From the NCBI GenBank assembly GCA_963847985.1, contig CAWKBS010000009.1:186001-250000 (forward strand): a stretch of DNA of 64,000 bases, given 5' to 3'. This DNA is from JAIBJN01 sp963847985 (GTDB taxonomy: Bacteria > Actinomycetota > Thermoleophilia > Gaiellales > Gaiellaceae). The translations under genes and the position numbers were made by a program. Position 1 is the stretch's first letter; each line of letters opens with the position of its first letter. Shown in pieces: positions 7,993-16,548 of the stretch. The notes under the pieces were generated by a model. The model ran no database searches and was not told where the DNA came from. It worked only from the letters and a program-made list of their open reading frames with translations.

Positions 7993-9167
7993 CTCTCGTA
8001 GGCGCTCTCGACGCCGACCGTCCCGCGCTCGGCGGCGAGCCGCTCCGCGTAGCCGCCGGCGCGGAAGGCCGCGACGGGGTCCGGCTCGACCCCGAGGCTC
8101 TCGCGCAGGCGGGCCAGCAGAGGGCGAACATCGGTCTCGAACGCCTCCATGTAGACACGATGGGCGCCGAGCACGTCTCCCTCCTGCTGCGCCTCCGCAA
8201 GCCGCTCTCCGTCGACGAGCAGCGCCTTCGCGTAGGCGGTCTGGATGTTCGCGACCGACTGGATCATCGCGTCGATCTTCCCCTCGACGTTGTGCGACTG
8301 GTCGATCATCAGCGCGACCGCCCCGGCGGTGGCGGCGGTTGCCGGGTCGGACCGGGCGCCGGCGAGCTCGCGCATGATGCGGAAGAGCTCGAAGGGGTCG
8401 ATCGCCCCGACGATCAGGTCGTCGTCGGCGTACTTGCGGTTGTTGAAGTGGAAGCCGCCGAGCAGCCCCTCGGCGAGCAGGAGCGCGACGATCTGCTCGA
8501 CGTTCGTCCCGAGCGCGTGGTGGCCCGTGTCCACGAGCACCTGGGCCCGTGGCCCGAGCCGGCGGCAGACGAGGGCCGCTGTCCCCCAGTCCGGCAGGTC
8601 GGTGCTGTAGAAGGCCGGCTCGAAGAACTTGTACTCGACCAGGAGCCGCATTCCCTCCGGAAGGGCTGCGTACAGCTCCTCGAGCGACGAGACGAGCCGC
8701 CCGAAGCGCGCGCGCAGGTCGTCCTGACCGGGGTAGTTCGTCCCGTCCGCCAGCCAGAGGCTGATGACCGAGGAGCCGACCTGCTCGGCGATCTCGACGC
8801 ACTCGCGGCAGTGGTCGAGCGCGCGCCGGCGCACCGCAGGATCCGGGTGACAGACGCTGCCGAGCCGGTACTCGTCCTCGCCGAAGAGGTTCGGGTTGAC
8901 CGCTCCGATCCTCACGCCCTGCTCCTCGGCGTAGGCCTTCAGCGCCGGCCAGTCGTCCACCCGGTCCCACGGGATGTGGACGGCGACGCTCGGGCAGACG
9001 CCCGTCAGCCGGTGCACGAGGCCGGCGTCGGCGATCCGCTCCCGGACCGTGCGCGCCGCGCCGGGCCAGGGATAGACGTGGAACCGCGTCCCCGAGTTGC
9101 CGTAGCCCCAGGACGGCGTCTCGATCTCGAGGCCGCGAAGCTCGGCGAGAATCTGCTCGTCGTTCAT
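7989..9167 (-). CDS. rhaI: L-rhamnose isomerase (TIM-barrel, RhaI type)
   Basis: 392 residues from ATG 9167; a TTG nine nt upstream is an alternative and neither has a strong Shine-Dalgarno. It interconverts L-rhamnose and L-rhamnulose. Features of the Pseudomonas stutzeri-type isomerase are visible: NPNLFGEDEYRLGSVCHPD, SLWLADGTNYPGQDD, LLVEYKFFEPAFYSTDLPDWGTA, VLVDTGHHALGTNVEQIV and GGFHFNNRKYADDDL, which carry the metal-binding Glu/Asp/His residues. It is divergent from lutA with only 56 bp between starts, which links rhamnose isomerisation to lactate oxidation. RhaB and RhaEW follow downstream on the other strand. Confidence 0.92.
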   Translation of the reverse strand: MNDEQILAELRGLEIETPSWGYGNSGTRFHVYPWPGAARTVRERIADAGLVHRLTGVCPSVAVHIPWDRVDDWPALKAYAEEQGVRIGAVNPNLFGEDEYRLGSVCHPDPAVRRRALDHCRECVEIAEQVGSSVISLWLADGTNYPGQDDLRARFGRLVSSLEELYAALPEGMRLLVEYKFFEPAFYSTDLPDWGTAALVCRRLGPRAQVLVDTGHHALGTNVEQIVALLLAEGLLGGFHFNNRKYADDDLIVGAIDPFELFRIMRELAGARSDPATAATAGAVALMIDQSHNVEGKIDAMIQSVANIQTAYAKALLVDGERLAEAQQEGDVLGAHRVYMEAFETDVRPLLARLRESLGVEPDPVAAFRAGGYAERLAAERGTVGVESAYES

Positions 9168-9223
9168 GCGCGCCAAGTGTGACGGATGGCCGGCCCTCGA
9201 CGCGATGCGATGATGGAACGGCG

Positions 9224-9946
9224 GTGAAGATCTCGCTCTTCGTCACGTGCCTGGCCGACACGGTCGCGCCCGAAGCCGGCACCGCCGTCGTCCGGCTGCT
9301 CGAGCGGCTCGGACACCAGGTCGAGTTCCGGCGCGAGCAGACCTGCTGCGGCCAGCTCCACCTGAACACCGGCTACCGGAGCGAGGCGGCGATGCTGGCA
9401 CGCCGGTTCACGCGCGTGTTCGCGGACGCCGAGGTCGTCGTCGCCCCGTCCGCCTCGTGCGTCGCCACGGTCCGCGACCTCTACCCGGGCCTCGCGGAGG
9501 GTGACCCCGCCTTCGAGCGCGAGGTGTCCGCACTGGCACCGCGCGTCCTCGAGCTGAGCGAGCTGCTCGTCGGCCGCCTCGGGCTCGAGGACGTCGGCGC
9601 GGCGTTCCCGCACCGCGTGACCTACCACCCGACCTGCCACTCGCTTCGCATGCTCCACGTCGGCGACGCGCCGTACCGGCTCCTGCGCGCGGTCCGCGGC
9701 CTCGAGCTCCTCGAGCTGCCCGAGGCCGCCGAGTGCTGCGGCTTCGGAGGAACGTTCGCCGTCAAGAACGCGGAGACTTCCGTCGCCATCCTCGCCGACA
9801 AGGTTCGCCACGTCGCGGAGACGGGCGCCGAGGTCTGCGCGGCCGCGGACAGCTCCTGCCTCATGCACATCGGCGGTGCGCTCTCGCGCTCCGGGACCGG
9901 TGTGCGGACCGCGCACCTGGCCGAGATCCTGGCGGCCGAGGCGTGA
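9224..9946 (+). CDS. lutA: Lactate utilization protein A (Fe-S oxidoreductase subunit)
   Basis: 240 residues from GTG 9224 (VKISLFVTCLADTVAPEAG), with GGAA ten nt upstream; extension to 9179 has no conserved residues. Two CCG cysteine-rich domains are seen: EQTCCGQLHLNTGY with FTRVFADAEVVVAPSASC, then HPTCHSLRML with AECCGFGGTFAVKN. LutABC oxidises L-lactate to pyruvate. The stop overlaps the GTG of lutB by 4 nt. Confidence 0.93.
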   Translation: MKISLFVTCLADTVAPEAGTAVVRLLERLGHQVEFRREQTCCGQLHLNTGYRSEAAMLARRFTRVFADAEVVVAPSASCVATVRDLYPGLAEGDPAFEREVSALAPRVLELSELLVGRLGLEDVGAAFPHRVTYHPTCHSLRMLHVGDAPYRLLRAVRGLELLELPEAAECCGFGGTFAVKNAETSVAILADKVRHVAETGAEVCAAADSSCLMHIGGALSRSGTGVRTAHLAEILAAEA

Positions 9947-11326
9947 AGCCCGGCTTCCCCACAGCCGCGCACGACGCGCTCGGGAACGAGCAGCTCAGGC
10001 GCAACCTCTGGGTCGCGACGCACACGATCAGGGCGAAGCGGGCCGCGGTCGTCGCCGAGCGGCCGGACTGGGAGGAGCTCCGCGACGCGGGGCAGGCGAT
10101 CAAGCGGCGGGTGCTGCGCCACCTCGACGACTACCTGGTCCAGTTCGAACAGGCGGTCGAGCGTGCCGGCGGCAGCGTGCACTGGGCCCGCGACGCCGAG
10201 GAGGCCTGCCGCGTCGTCGCCGGGCTCGTGCACGCGACCGGCGAGCGCGAGGTCGTCAAGGTCAAGTCGCTGACGACCGACGAGATCCGCCTGAACGACG
10301 CCCTCGCCGCGGCCGGGATCGACGTGGTCGAGACGGATCTGGCCGAGCTGATCTGCCAGCTCGCAGGCGAGGGCTCCTCGCACATCCTCGTCCCGGCGAT
10401 CCACAAGAACCGCGTCGAGATCCGCGACCTCTTCCGCGAGAAGCTCGGCCTGCCCGACCTCTCCGACGAGCCGCGCGGAGCTGGCCGAGGCGGCGCGCCT
10501 CCACCTCCGTGAGCGGTTTCTGCGCGCCCGCGTGGCGATCAGCGGCGCCAACTTCGCGGTCGCCGAGACCGGCACCGTCTGCGTGGTCGAGTCCGAGGGC
10601 AACGGACGCTTCTGCACGACCCTTCCGGACACGCTCATCACCCTGGTCGGGATCGAGAAGCTCGTGCCCGCGCCCGAGGACCTCGAGGTCTTTCTGCAGC
10701 TCCTCCCCCGCTCCTCGACCGGCGAGCGCATGAACCCGTACACCTCGCTCTGGACCGGGGTCACGCCCGGCGACGGTCCGCAGGAGTTCCACGTCGTCCT
10801 CCTGGACGCCGGCCGGACGAACGTGCTCGCCGACGAGATCGGGCGCCAGACGCTCGCGTGCATCCGCTGCAGCGCCTGCCTCAACGTCTGCCCGGTCTAC
10901 GAGCGCACCGGCGGTCATGCCTACGAGTCGGTCTATCCGGGGCCGATCGGCGCGATCCTGACGCCGCAGCTCCGCGGCCTGGACGAGGCGGGGTCGCTGC
11001 CGTACGCATCGAGCCTCTGCGGCGCCTGCTACGAGGTCTGCCCGGTGAAGATCGACATTCCCGAGGTGCTCGTCCACCTCCGCGGCCGCGTGGTCGCCGA
11101 GGCGCCTCCCTCGCGGAGCGAGCGCGCGGCCATGCGCCTGCTGGCGTGGGTCTTCGCCTCGGAGCGCCGCTACCGGCTCGCGCAGCGCCTCGGACGGCTC
11201 GGCGGCCGCCCCTTCGTGCGCGACGGGCGCATCCGGCGCCTGCCCGGCCTGGGCGCCTGGACCGACTCGCGCGACCTGCGCCCGGTCGCGAAGACGACCT
11301 TCCGGGACTGGTGGGCCTCGCGGTGA
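9943..11326 (+). CDS. lutB: Lactate utilization protein B, frameshifted
   Basis: Iron-sulfur subunit of the LutABC lactate dehydrogenase. The GTG at 9943 overlaps lutA. The first 177 codons (VKPGFPTAAHDALGNEQLRR through LGLPDLSDEP) continue in the +1 frame from about 10474, where an extra C in ccgCgcggag breaks the frame; the second part runs from AELAEAARLHLRERFLRARV to WWASR. It contains AVAETGTVCVVESEGN and two ferredoxin motifs, CIRCSACLNVCPVY and CGACYEVCPVKIDIP. Corrected length is about 460 residues, normal for LutB. The frame break looks like a one-base sequencing or assembly error, as both halves are fully conserved. Confidence 0.9.
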
Positions 11327-11964
11327 GCGCGGCGCGCGACGAGATCCTGGCCCGGGTCCGGCAGGCCCTGGCGGACGTGCCCGCGGCCGAGGCGGCCGAG
11401 GACGTGCCGGTCCCCCGTGGCTACGAGGAGCACGACCCGGCCGGAACCGTCGAGCGCTTCCTCGAGCGGGTGGCCGACTACGGCGCCGGCGTGCGGATCG
11501 CGGCTCCCGGCGAGGTGGCGGTCGCGGTCGGCGAGGCCTGCCGGGCACACGGGATCGGGCGCGTCGCCGTTCCGGCGGATCTCCCCGCGGCGTGGCTGCC
11601 GCCGGAGCTCGAGGCGCTCCCGGACGAGGAGCTGAGCGTCCACGAGCTCGACCGAATCCAGGGAGCGGTGACCGGCTGCGCGCTCGCGATCGCGGAGACC
11701 GGGACGATCGTCCTCGACTCCGGCGCCCGCCAGGGCCGCCGCGCCCTCACGCTCGTGCCGGACTTCCACCTGTGCGTCGTCGAGGCCGCCCAGGTCGTCG
11801 ACGGCGTCCCCGCCGCGATCCGCCGGCTCGCCGACGGCCTGCGCGATGCCCGCCGGCCCGTGACCTTCGTGTCCGGCCCCTCCGCGACCTCGGACATCGA
11901 GCTCTCGCGGGTCGAGGGCGTCCACGGCCCCCGCCGCCTCGAGGTCGTGCTCGTGCGCGCGTAG
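11323..11964 (+). CDS. lutC: Lactate utilization protein C
   Basis: 213 residues from GTG 11323, overlapping lutB by 4 nt. This LUD-domain protein ends in the diagnostic SATSDIELSRVEGVHGPRRL. Mid-protein AIAETGTIVLDSG parallels the LUD region of LutB. It is the third component of the lactate-oxidising complex. A 125-bp gap then leads to the rhamnose operon. Confidence 0.93.
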   Translation: MSAARDEILARVRQALADVPAAEAAEDVPVPRGYEEHDPAGTVERFLERVADYGAGVRIAAPGEVAVAVGEACRAHGIGRVAVPADLPAAWLPPELEALPDEELSVHELDRIQGAVTGCALAIAETGTIVLDSGARQGRRALTLVPDFHLCVVEAAQVVDGVPAAIRRLADGLRDARRPVTFVSGPSATSDIELSRVEGVHGPRRLEVVLVRA

Positions 11965-11976
11965 TCGATCCGCTTG

Positions 11977-12005
11977 CGTTTTCCCTAGTTTCGTAAGCGA
12001 AAACG
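11977..12005. promoter_or_regulatory. Candidate operator of the rhamnose operon
   Basis: An outer inverted repeat CGTTTTC (11977-11983) / GAAAACG (11999-12005) overlaps an inner one TTTCG (11989-11993) / CGAAA (11998-12002). The AT-rich block stands out from its surroundings and ends 6 nt before the -35 element of the promoter in front of the DeoR-family gene. Repeated TTTCG-like half-sites are common for DeoR-family regulators, so the gene product at 12090 is the likely ligand. Confidence 0.5.
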
Positions 12006-12011
12006 AAGGTA

Positions 12012-12041
12012 TTGACAATCCGCGACGAGCTGTCGTAAGGT
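12012..12041 (+). promoter_or_regulatory. Sigma70-type promoter of the rha operon
   Basis: The consensus -35 TTGACA (12012-12017) and a -10-like TAAGGT (12036-12041) are separated by 18 nt, about 48 nt before the start of the DeoR-family gene. This is one of the best -35 matches seen in the window. Confidence 0.6.
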
Positions 12042-12089
12042 CGGCGCGGATTCCGGCGGAGAAGTTGCAGTCCCGGCGAGGGGAGCCGT

Positions 12090-12950
12090 TTGGCTCAGAG
12101 CGTGGCACACCTGTCACAGGACGAGCGGATGCAAGAGGTCCTTCGCCTGCTCGAGACGAGGGATTCCGTTCACGTTGCGGAACTTGCGAAAGCGTTCGCG
12201 GTTTCGGAAGTCACCGTGCGGAGCGACCTCGGCACGCTCGCCCGCCAAGGCCTGGTCGCCCGCGTCCGCGGCGGCGTGCGCGCGCTCCAGCGCGGCCAGT
12301 CGGAGCTCGGCTTCGACTTCCGGCTGCGACTCGAGGTCGAGCGGAAGCAGGCCATTGCCAGGGCCGCTGCCGGCATGGTGGACGAGGGCGAGGCAGTCGC
12401 GCTCGACTCGAGCACGACCGCGTACTACCTCGCGCTCGAGCTGCGCGCGAAGCAGGAGCTCGTCGTCGTCACCAACGGGCTCCTGATCGCGGCCGCCCTG
12501 GCGGACGCGCCCGGGATCACCGTCCTCGTGACCGGGGGGATGCTCAGGCTCCACGCCATGTCGCTCGTCGGCGACCTGGGCGCCGACGTCCTCCGCGCGA
12601 CGCGGATCAGCAAGGGGTTCCTCGGCGCGCGCGGCCTCAGCCTCGATCGCGGGCTCATGGACCTGAACCCCGACGAGGTGCGGATCAAGCGGGAGATGGC
12701 CGACGCGTGCGAGCGCGTGATCGGCATCCTCGACGGCACGAAGTGGCACCGGACGGCCCTCCTCCCGTTCGTGGCCACCGAGCAGGTGGACGCCATCGTG
12801 ACCGACACGAGCGCGCCCACCGAAGAGGTGGAGGCCTGGCGCGCGCGGGACGTGGAGATCGTCAGCGTCGAGCCGGCCCAGCGTGCTCGGCCCGCAGCGC
12901 GTCCAGGCCTCCGCCGTGCTCGGCCCGGTTCGGAGGCCGAGCGCCGATGA
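12090..12950 (+). CDS. DeoR-family regulator of rhamnose catabolism
   Basis: 286 residues from TTG 12090, which has AGGGGAG at ideal spacing. N-terminal winged helix: MQEVLRLLETRDSVHVAELA then VSEVTVRSDLGTLARQGLVARV, GGV. The C-terminal sensor domain has DSSTTAYYLALEL, TNGLLIAAAL, TGG and KGFLGARGLSLDRGL, characteristic of the sugar-phosphate-binding DeoRC fold. It is the first gene of the operon, and its 3' end overlaps rhaB by 4 nt (ATGA). It probably represses rha genes until rhamnulose phosphate or a related ligand binds. The ligand is inferred. Confidence 0.9.
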   Translation: MAQSVAHLSQDERMQEVLRLLETRDSVHVAELAKAFAVSEVTVRSDLGTLARQGLVARVRGGVRALQRGQSELGFDFRLRLEVERKQAIARAAAGMVDEGEAVALDSSTTAYYLALELRAKQELVVVTNGLLIAAALADAPGITVLVTGGMLRLHAMSLVGDLGADVLRATRISKGFLGARGLSLDRGLMDLNPDEVRIKREMADACERVIGILDGTKWHRTALLPFVATEQVDAIVTDTSAPTEEVEAWRARDVEIVSVEPAQRARPAARPGLRRARPGSEAERR

Positions 12951-14437
12951 CGACGATGGTCGCCGTCGACCTCGGCGCCCAGAGCGGCCGCGTCGCCCTG
13001 GGGCGCTTCGACGGGGAACGCCTGTCCGTGACCGAGGCGCATCGTTTCCCCAACGTGCCCGTGACCACGCGCGGCGTCTTGCAGTGGGACGTCCTGCGCC
13101 TCTTCGGAGACGTGCTCACCGGCCTCCACGCGGCCGCGCGGGAAGGGCCGGTCGACTCGGTGGGAGTCGACTCGTGGGCCATCGACTTCGGCCTGCTCGA
13201 CGGCAGCGGCCGCCTGCTGCGAAACCCCGTGCACTACCGCGACGGCCGCCGGGCGGCCGCCCAGGCAGGCGTGCTCGCCCTCGTGCCGGGACGAGAGCTG
13301 TACGAGCGCACCGGCATCCAGCTCCTGCCCATCAACACCGTCAACGAGCTCGCGGCCATGGCCGCCGAGGCCGACCCGGTGCTCGAGATCGCGGAGACCC
13401 TCCTCCTCATCCCCGACCTCATGCACTTCTGGCTGGGAGGGAAGCCCGTCGCCGAGCGGACGAACGCCACCACGACGCAGTGCTTCGACGTCCACGAGGG
13501 AGCCTGGGCCGCCGACCTGCTCGGACGGCTCGGCCTCCCGAGCCGCCTCCTCCCGGAGGTCGTCCCTCCGGGGACGCCGCTCGGGCCCCTGGACGCCGGG
13601 GTCGCCGCGGAGACCGGGCTCGCGGGCGCGACCGTGATCGCCCCGGCGACCCACGACACCGCCTCGGCCGTGGCGGCGGTCCCGTTCCGCGATCCCCGCT
13701 CCGCCTACGTCAGCGCCGGAACGTGGTCCCTGGTCGGCCTGGAGCTCGACGCGCCGCTCGTCGACGACCGGACGTTCGCCGCCAACCTCGCGAACGAGGG
13801 CGGCGTCGCCGGCACGACCCGGCTGCTTCGCAACGTGACGGGCCTCTGGCTCCTGCACGAATGCCGGCGTGCCTGGGCCCTCGAGGGCCGCGACGTCGGC
13901 TTCGACGAGCTCGTCTCGCTGGCGCGCGAGGCCCCGCCGCTGCGGTCGCTCGTCGATCCCGACGACCCGCGCTTCTCCTCCCCCGGCGACATGCCGCGAA
14001 AGATCCGCGACTTCTGCGCCGAGTCGGGCCAGGACGAGCCCGTCGAGCCCGGAGCCGTGGCCCGCTGCGTGCTCGAGAGCCTTGCGCTCGGGCACGCGCA
14101 GGCGATCCGTCAGCTCGAGGAGGTCACGGGCTCCGCGCCGCCCGAGGTGCACCTGGTCGGCGGCGGCGCGCGCAACGAGCTCCTCTGCCGCTGGACGGCG
14201 AACGCCGCAGGACTGCCGGTCCTCGCCGGACCGATCGAGGCGGCCGCGATCGGAAACCTCGTCGTCCAGGCGATCGCGCTCGGCGAGCTTTCCTCGCTGG
14301 CGGAGGCGCGCGAGCTCGTGCGCGCGTCCTTTGCCCCGACCCGCTACGAGCCCGATGCCCCGTGCGAGTGGGGCGAGGCGCGCGAGCGCTTCTACGGCCT
14401 CACGTCGGAGTCGAGGCGCGAGGAGGTCGGGGCGTGA
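12947..14437 (+). CDS. rhaB: Rhamnulokinase
   Basis: 496 residues from ATG 12947. FGGY-family kinase: the N-terminal ATPase motif is VAVDLGAQSGRVALGRFDG, followed by GVDSWAIDFGLLDGSGRLL, HYRDGRR (sugar contact region), PATHDTASAVAAVPF, YVSAGTWSLVG and C-terminal VHLVGGGARNELLCRWTANA. It phosphorylates L-rhamnulose to rhamnulose 1-phosphate for the aldolase encoded next. ATGA/GTGA overlaps at both ends indicate translational coupling. Confidence 0.95.
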   Translation: MTTMVAVDLGAQSGRVALGRFDGERLSVTEAHRFPNVPVTTRGVLQWDVLRLFGDVLTGLHAAAREGPVDSVGVDSWAIDFGLLDGSGRLLRNPVHYRDGRRAAAQAGVLALVPGRELYERTGIQLLPINTVNELAAMAAEADPVLEIAETLLLIPDLMHFWLGGKPVAERTNATTTQCFDVHEGAWAADLLGRLGLPSRLLPEVVPPGTPLGPLDAGVAAETGLAGATVIAPATHDTASAVAAVPFRDPRSAYVSAGTWSLVGLELDAPLVDDRTFAANLANEGGVAGTTRLLRNVTGLWLLHECRRAWALEGRDVGFDELVSLAREAPPLRSLVDPDDPRFSSPGDMPRKIRDFCAESGQDEPVEPGAVARCVLESLALGHAQAIRQLEEVTGSAPPEVHLVGGGARNELLCRWTANAAGLPVLAGPIEAAAIGNLVVQAIALGELSSLAEARELVRASFAPTRYEPDAPCEWGEARERFYGLTSESRREEVGA

Positions 14438-16548
14438 AGGAGGCGACCGGCGCCCTCCGCGGCATCAGCCCGCCGCTCGACCTCTGGGATCGCGAGGCCG
14501 CCGCGGGGCTCGACACGCTCGAGGAGCTGGCCTACCGCTCCAACCTGCTCGGGGCCGATCGCGCCCTGGCGAACCAGGGAGGCGGTAACACGTCCGCGAA
14601 GGGCGTCGCCCCGGACCACCTCGGACGCGAGACGCGCGTCCTCTGGGTGAAGGGCTCGGGGACGGACCTCGCCACCATCACGACTTCGGGCTTCGCGGCG
14701 CTTCGCCTGGACGAGATCGTGCCGCTCGTCGCGCGCGAGCGAATGGACGACGCCGACATGGTCGACTACCTCCTCCGCTGCGCGCTCCAGCCCGCCCAGC
14801 CGCGGCCGTCCATCGAGACGCTCCTCCACGCCTTCGTCGAGGCGCCGCACGTCGACCACACGCATCCCGACGCGATCATCGCGCTCACCTCCTCGCCCGA
14901 CGGCCGGCGCCTGGCGGACGAGGCGTTCGGGGCCGAGGCCGTCTGGCTTGAGTACGAGCGGCCCGGCTTCGCCATGTCCAAGCGGATCGCCGAGCTCCTG
15001 CGGGAGAGCCCGGGCGCGCGGGCCGTGCTCCTGGAGAAGCACGGCCTCGTCACCTGGGGCGAGTCGGGAGCCGAGAGCTATGCCGCCACCCTCGAGCTCG
15101 TCACCCGCGCCGCCGAGGCGATCCGGCAGGCGGGAGGCTCCCGCTTCGGACTCGGCGGGCCGAAGGCGCCGCAGCTCGACGACCGGGACGCAGACGATCT
15201 CCTCGCCGCCGCGCTGCCCGCCCTGCGCGGCGCCCTGCTCGCCGATGCTCCCGGGGTCGTTCTCCGGGTCGACCGCAGCCCCGAAGCCGTCGCGTTCGCC
15301 TCCTCCGCGAAGGCGCCCGAGGTGAGCCAGGTCGGTGCCCCGTGCCCGGATCACCTGATCCACACGAAGCACCGGCCGCTCGTCGTCGGCTTCGACCCGT
15401 CGCGGGACGGCCCCGAGGAGCTCCGGCAGGCAGTCGGCGCCGGCGTCGCCGAGTACTCGGGCTGGTACCGGGAGTACTACGAGCGCAACCTCACGGAGGA
15501 GAGCCGACCCTTCCCGATCGACCCGACGGGGCCGCGCGTGGTCATCGTCCCCGGGGTCGGGATCGTCACGAGCGGCGCCGACGCGGCGCGGGCCCGCACG
15601 TCACGCGATCTCTATCGCCGAGCCATCGCAGTGCAGGACGCCGCCGACGCGCTGGGCGGGTTCCGCTCGCTGAGCGAGCCCGAGGCGTTCGCAATCGAGT
15701 ACTGGCCGCTCGAGCGCTACAAGCTCGCCCAGGCTCCCCCGGCGGGCGAGCTGGCCGGCCGGGTGGCGCTGATCGTGGGCGGGGCGAGCGGCATCGGCCG
15801 CGCCGGCGCCCGGCTTCTCGCCGCGCGCGGCGCCCACGTCGTCGTCGCCGACCTCAACGCCCGCGGCTCCGAGGCCGTCGCCGAGGAGATCGTGTCGGCC
15901 TGCGGCGAAGGGCGCGCGGTCCCGGTCGAGGTGGACGTCACCGACGAGTCCGCGGTCGCGGAGATGGTGCGGCGCGCCGTCCTGGCCTACGGCGGGATCG
16001 ACATCCTCGTCGCCTCCGCCGGCCTGGCCACGAGCGCGCCGGTGACGGAGACGACGGTGGACGAGTGGGAGCTGAACCACGCCGTCCTCGTCCGCGGCTA
16101 CTTCCTGGCCGCCCGGGAGGCGTTTCGAGCGCTCATCGCGCAGGGACGGGGCGGCTCGATCGTCTTCGTCGGCTCGAAGAACGCGCTCGTCGCCGGAGCG
16201 AACGCGACCGCGTATTCCTCCGCCAAGGCCGCCTCCCTCCACCTGGCCCGCTGCCTGGCCGAGGAGGGCGGCGAGCACGGCATCCGCGTCAACACGGTGA
16301 ACCCGGACGCGGTCATCGAGGGCTCCGGGATCTGGTCGTCGGAGTGGAAGGCCGAGCGGGCCAGCACCTACGGCGTGGCCGAGGAGGACCTGCCGGCGTT
16401 CTACCGCGGCCGGACGACCCTGGACGTCAACGTCTACGCCGAGGACGTCGCCGAGGCGATCGCCTTCCTCGCCTCGGAGCGCTCCGGCAAGTCGACCGGC
16501 AACGTCATCAACGTCGACGGCGGCTTCGCCGCCGCCTACCCGCGATGA
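14434..16548 (+). CDS. rhaEW: Bifunctional rhamnulose-1-phosphate aldolase / L-lactaldehyde dehydrogenase
   Basis: 704 residues from GTG 14434. Residues 1-430 form a class II aldolase: NQGGGNTSAKGV phosphate loop, VDHTHPDAIIAL zinc-ligand histidines, LLEKHGLVTWGESG. Residues 440-704 are a short-chain dehydrogenase: VGGASGIGRAGARLL nucleotide-binding loop, catalytic YSSAK near residue 593, C-terminal INVDGGFAAAYPR. The aldolase half cleaves rhamnulose 1-phosphate to DHAP and L-lactaldehyde, and the dehydrogenase half oxidises the aldehyde to L-lactate. This fusion (RhaEW, YuxG-like) is a known variant. The lactate can feed the adjacent LutABC. Confidence 0.93.
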   Translation: MKEATGALRGISPPLDLWDREAAAGLDTLEELAYRSNLLGADRALANQGGGNTSAKGVAPDHLGRETRVLWVKGSGTDLATITTSGFAALRLDEIVPLVARERMDDADMVDYLLRCALQPAQPRPSIETLLHAFVEAPHVDHTHPDAIIALTSSPDGRRLADEAFGAEAVWLEYERPGFAMSKRIAELLRESPGARAVLLEKHGLVTWGESGAESYAATLELVTRAAEAIRQAGGSRFGLGGPKAPQLDDRDADDLLAAALPALRGALLADAPGVVLRVDRSPEAVAFASSAKAPEVSQVGAPCPDHLIHTKHRPLVVGFDPSRDGPEELRQAVGAGVAEYSGWYREYYERNLTEESRPFPIDPTGPRVVIVPGVGIVTSGADAARARTSRDLYRRAIAVQDAADALGGFRSLSEPEAFAIEYWPLERYKLAQAPPAGELAGRVALIVGGASGIGRAGARLLAARGAHVVVADLNARGSEAVAEEIVSACGEGRAVPVEVDVTDESAVAEMVRRAVLAYGGIDILVASAGLATSAPVTETTVDEWELNHAVLVRGYFLAAREAFRALIAQGRGGSIVFVGSKNALVAGANATAYSSAKAASLHLARCLAEEGGEHGIRVNTVNPDAVIEGSGIWSSEWKAERASTYGVAEEDLPAFYRGRTTLDVNVYAEDVAEAIAFLASERSGKSTGNVINVDGGFAAAYPR

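Noticed and set aside
5929..9369. Very long minus-strand open frame continuing upstream of the response regulator
   Set aside because: It crosses the kelch gene, the kinase and rhaI in frames with no conserved residues; stop-free shadows are expected at this G+C.
10460..10490. Programmed frameshift in lutB
   Set aside because: No slippery heptamer or downstream stem; the same kind of indel occurs in many unrelated genes here, so sequence error is simpler.
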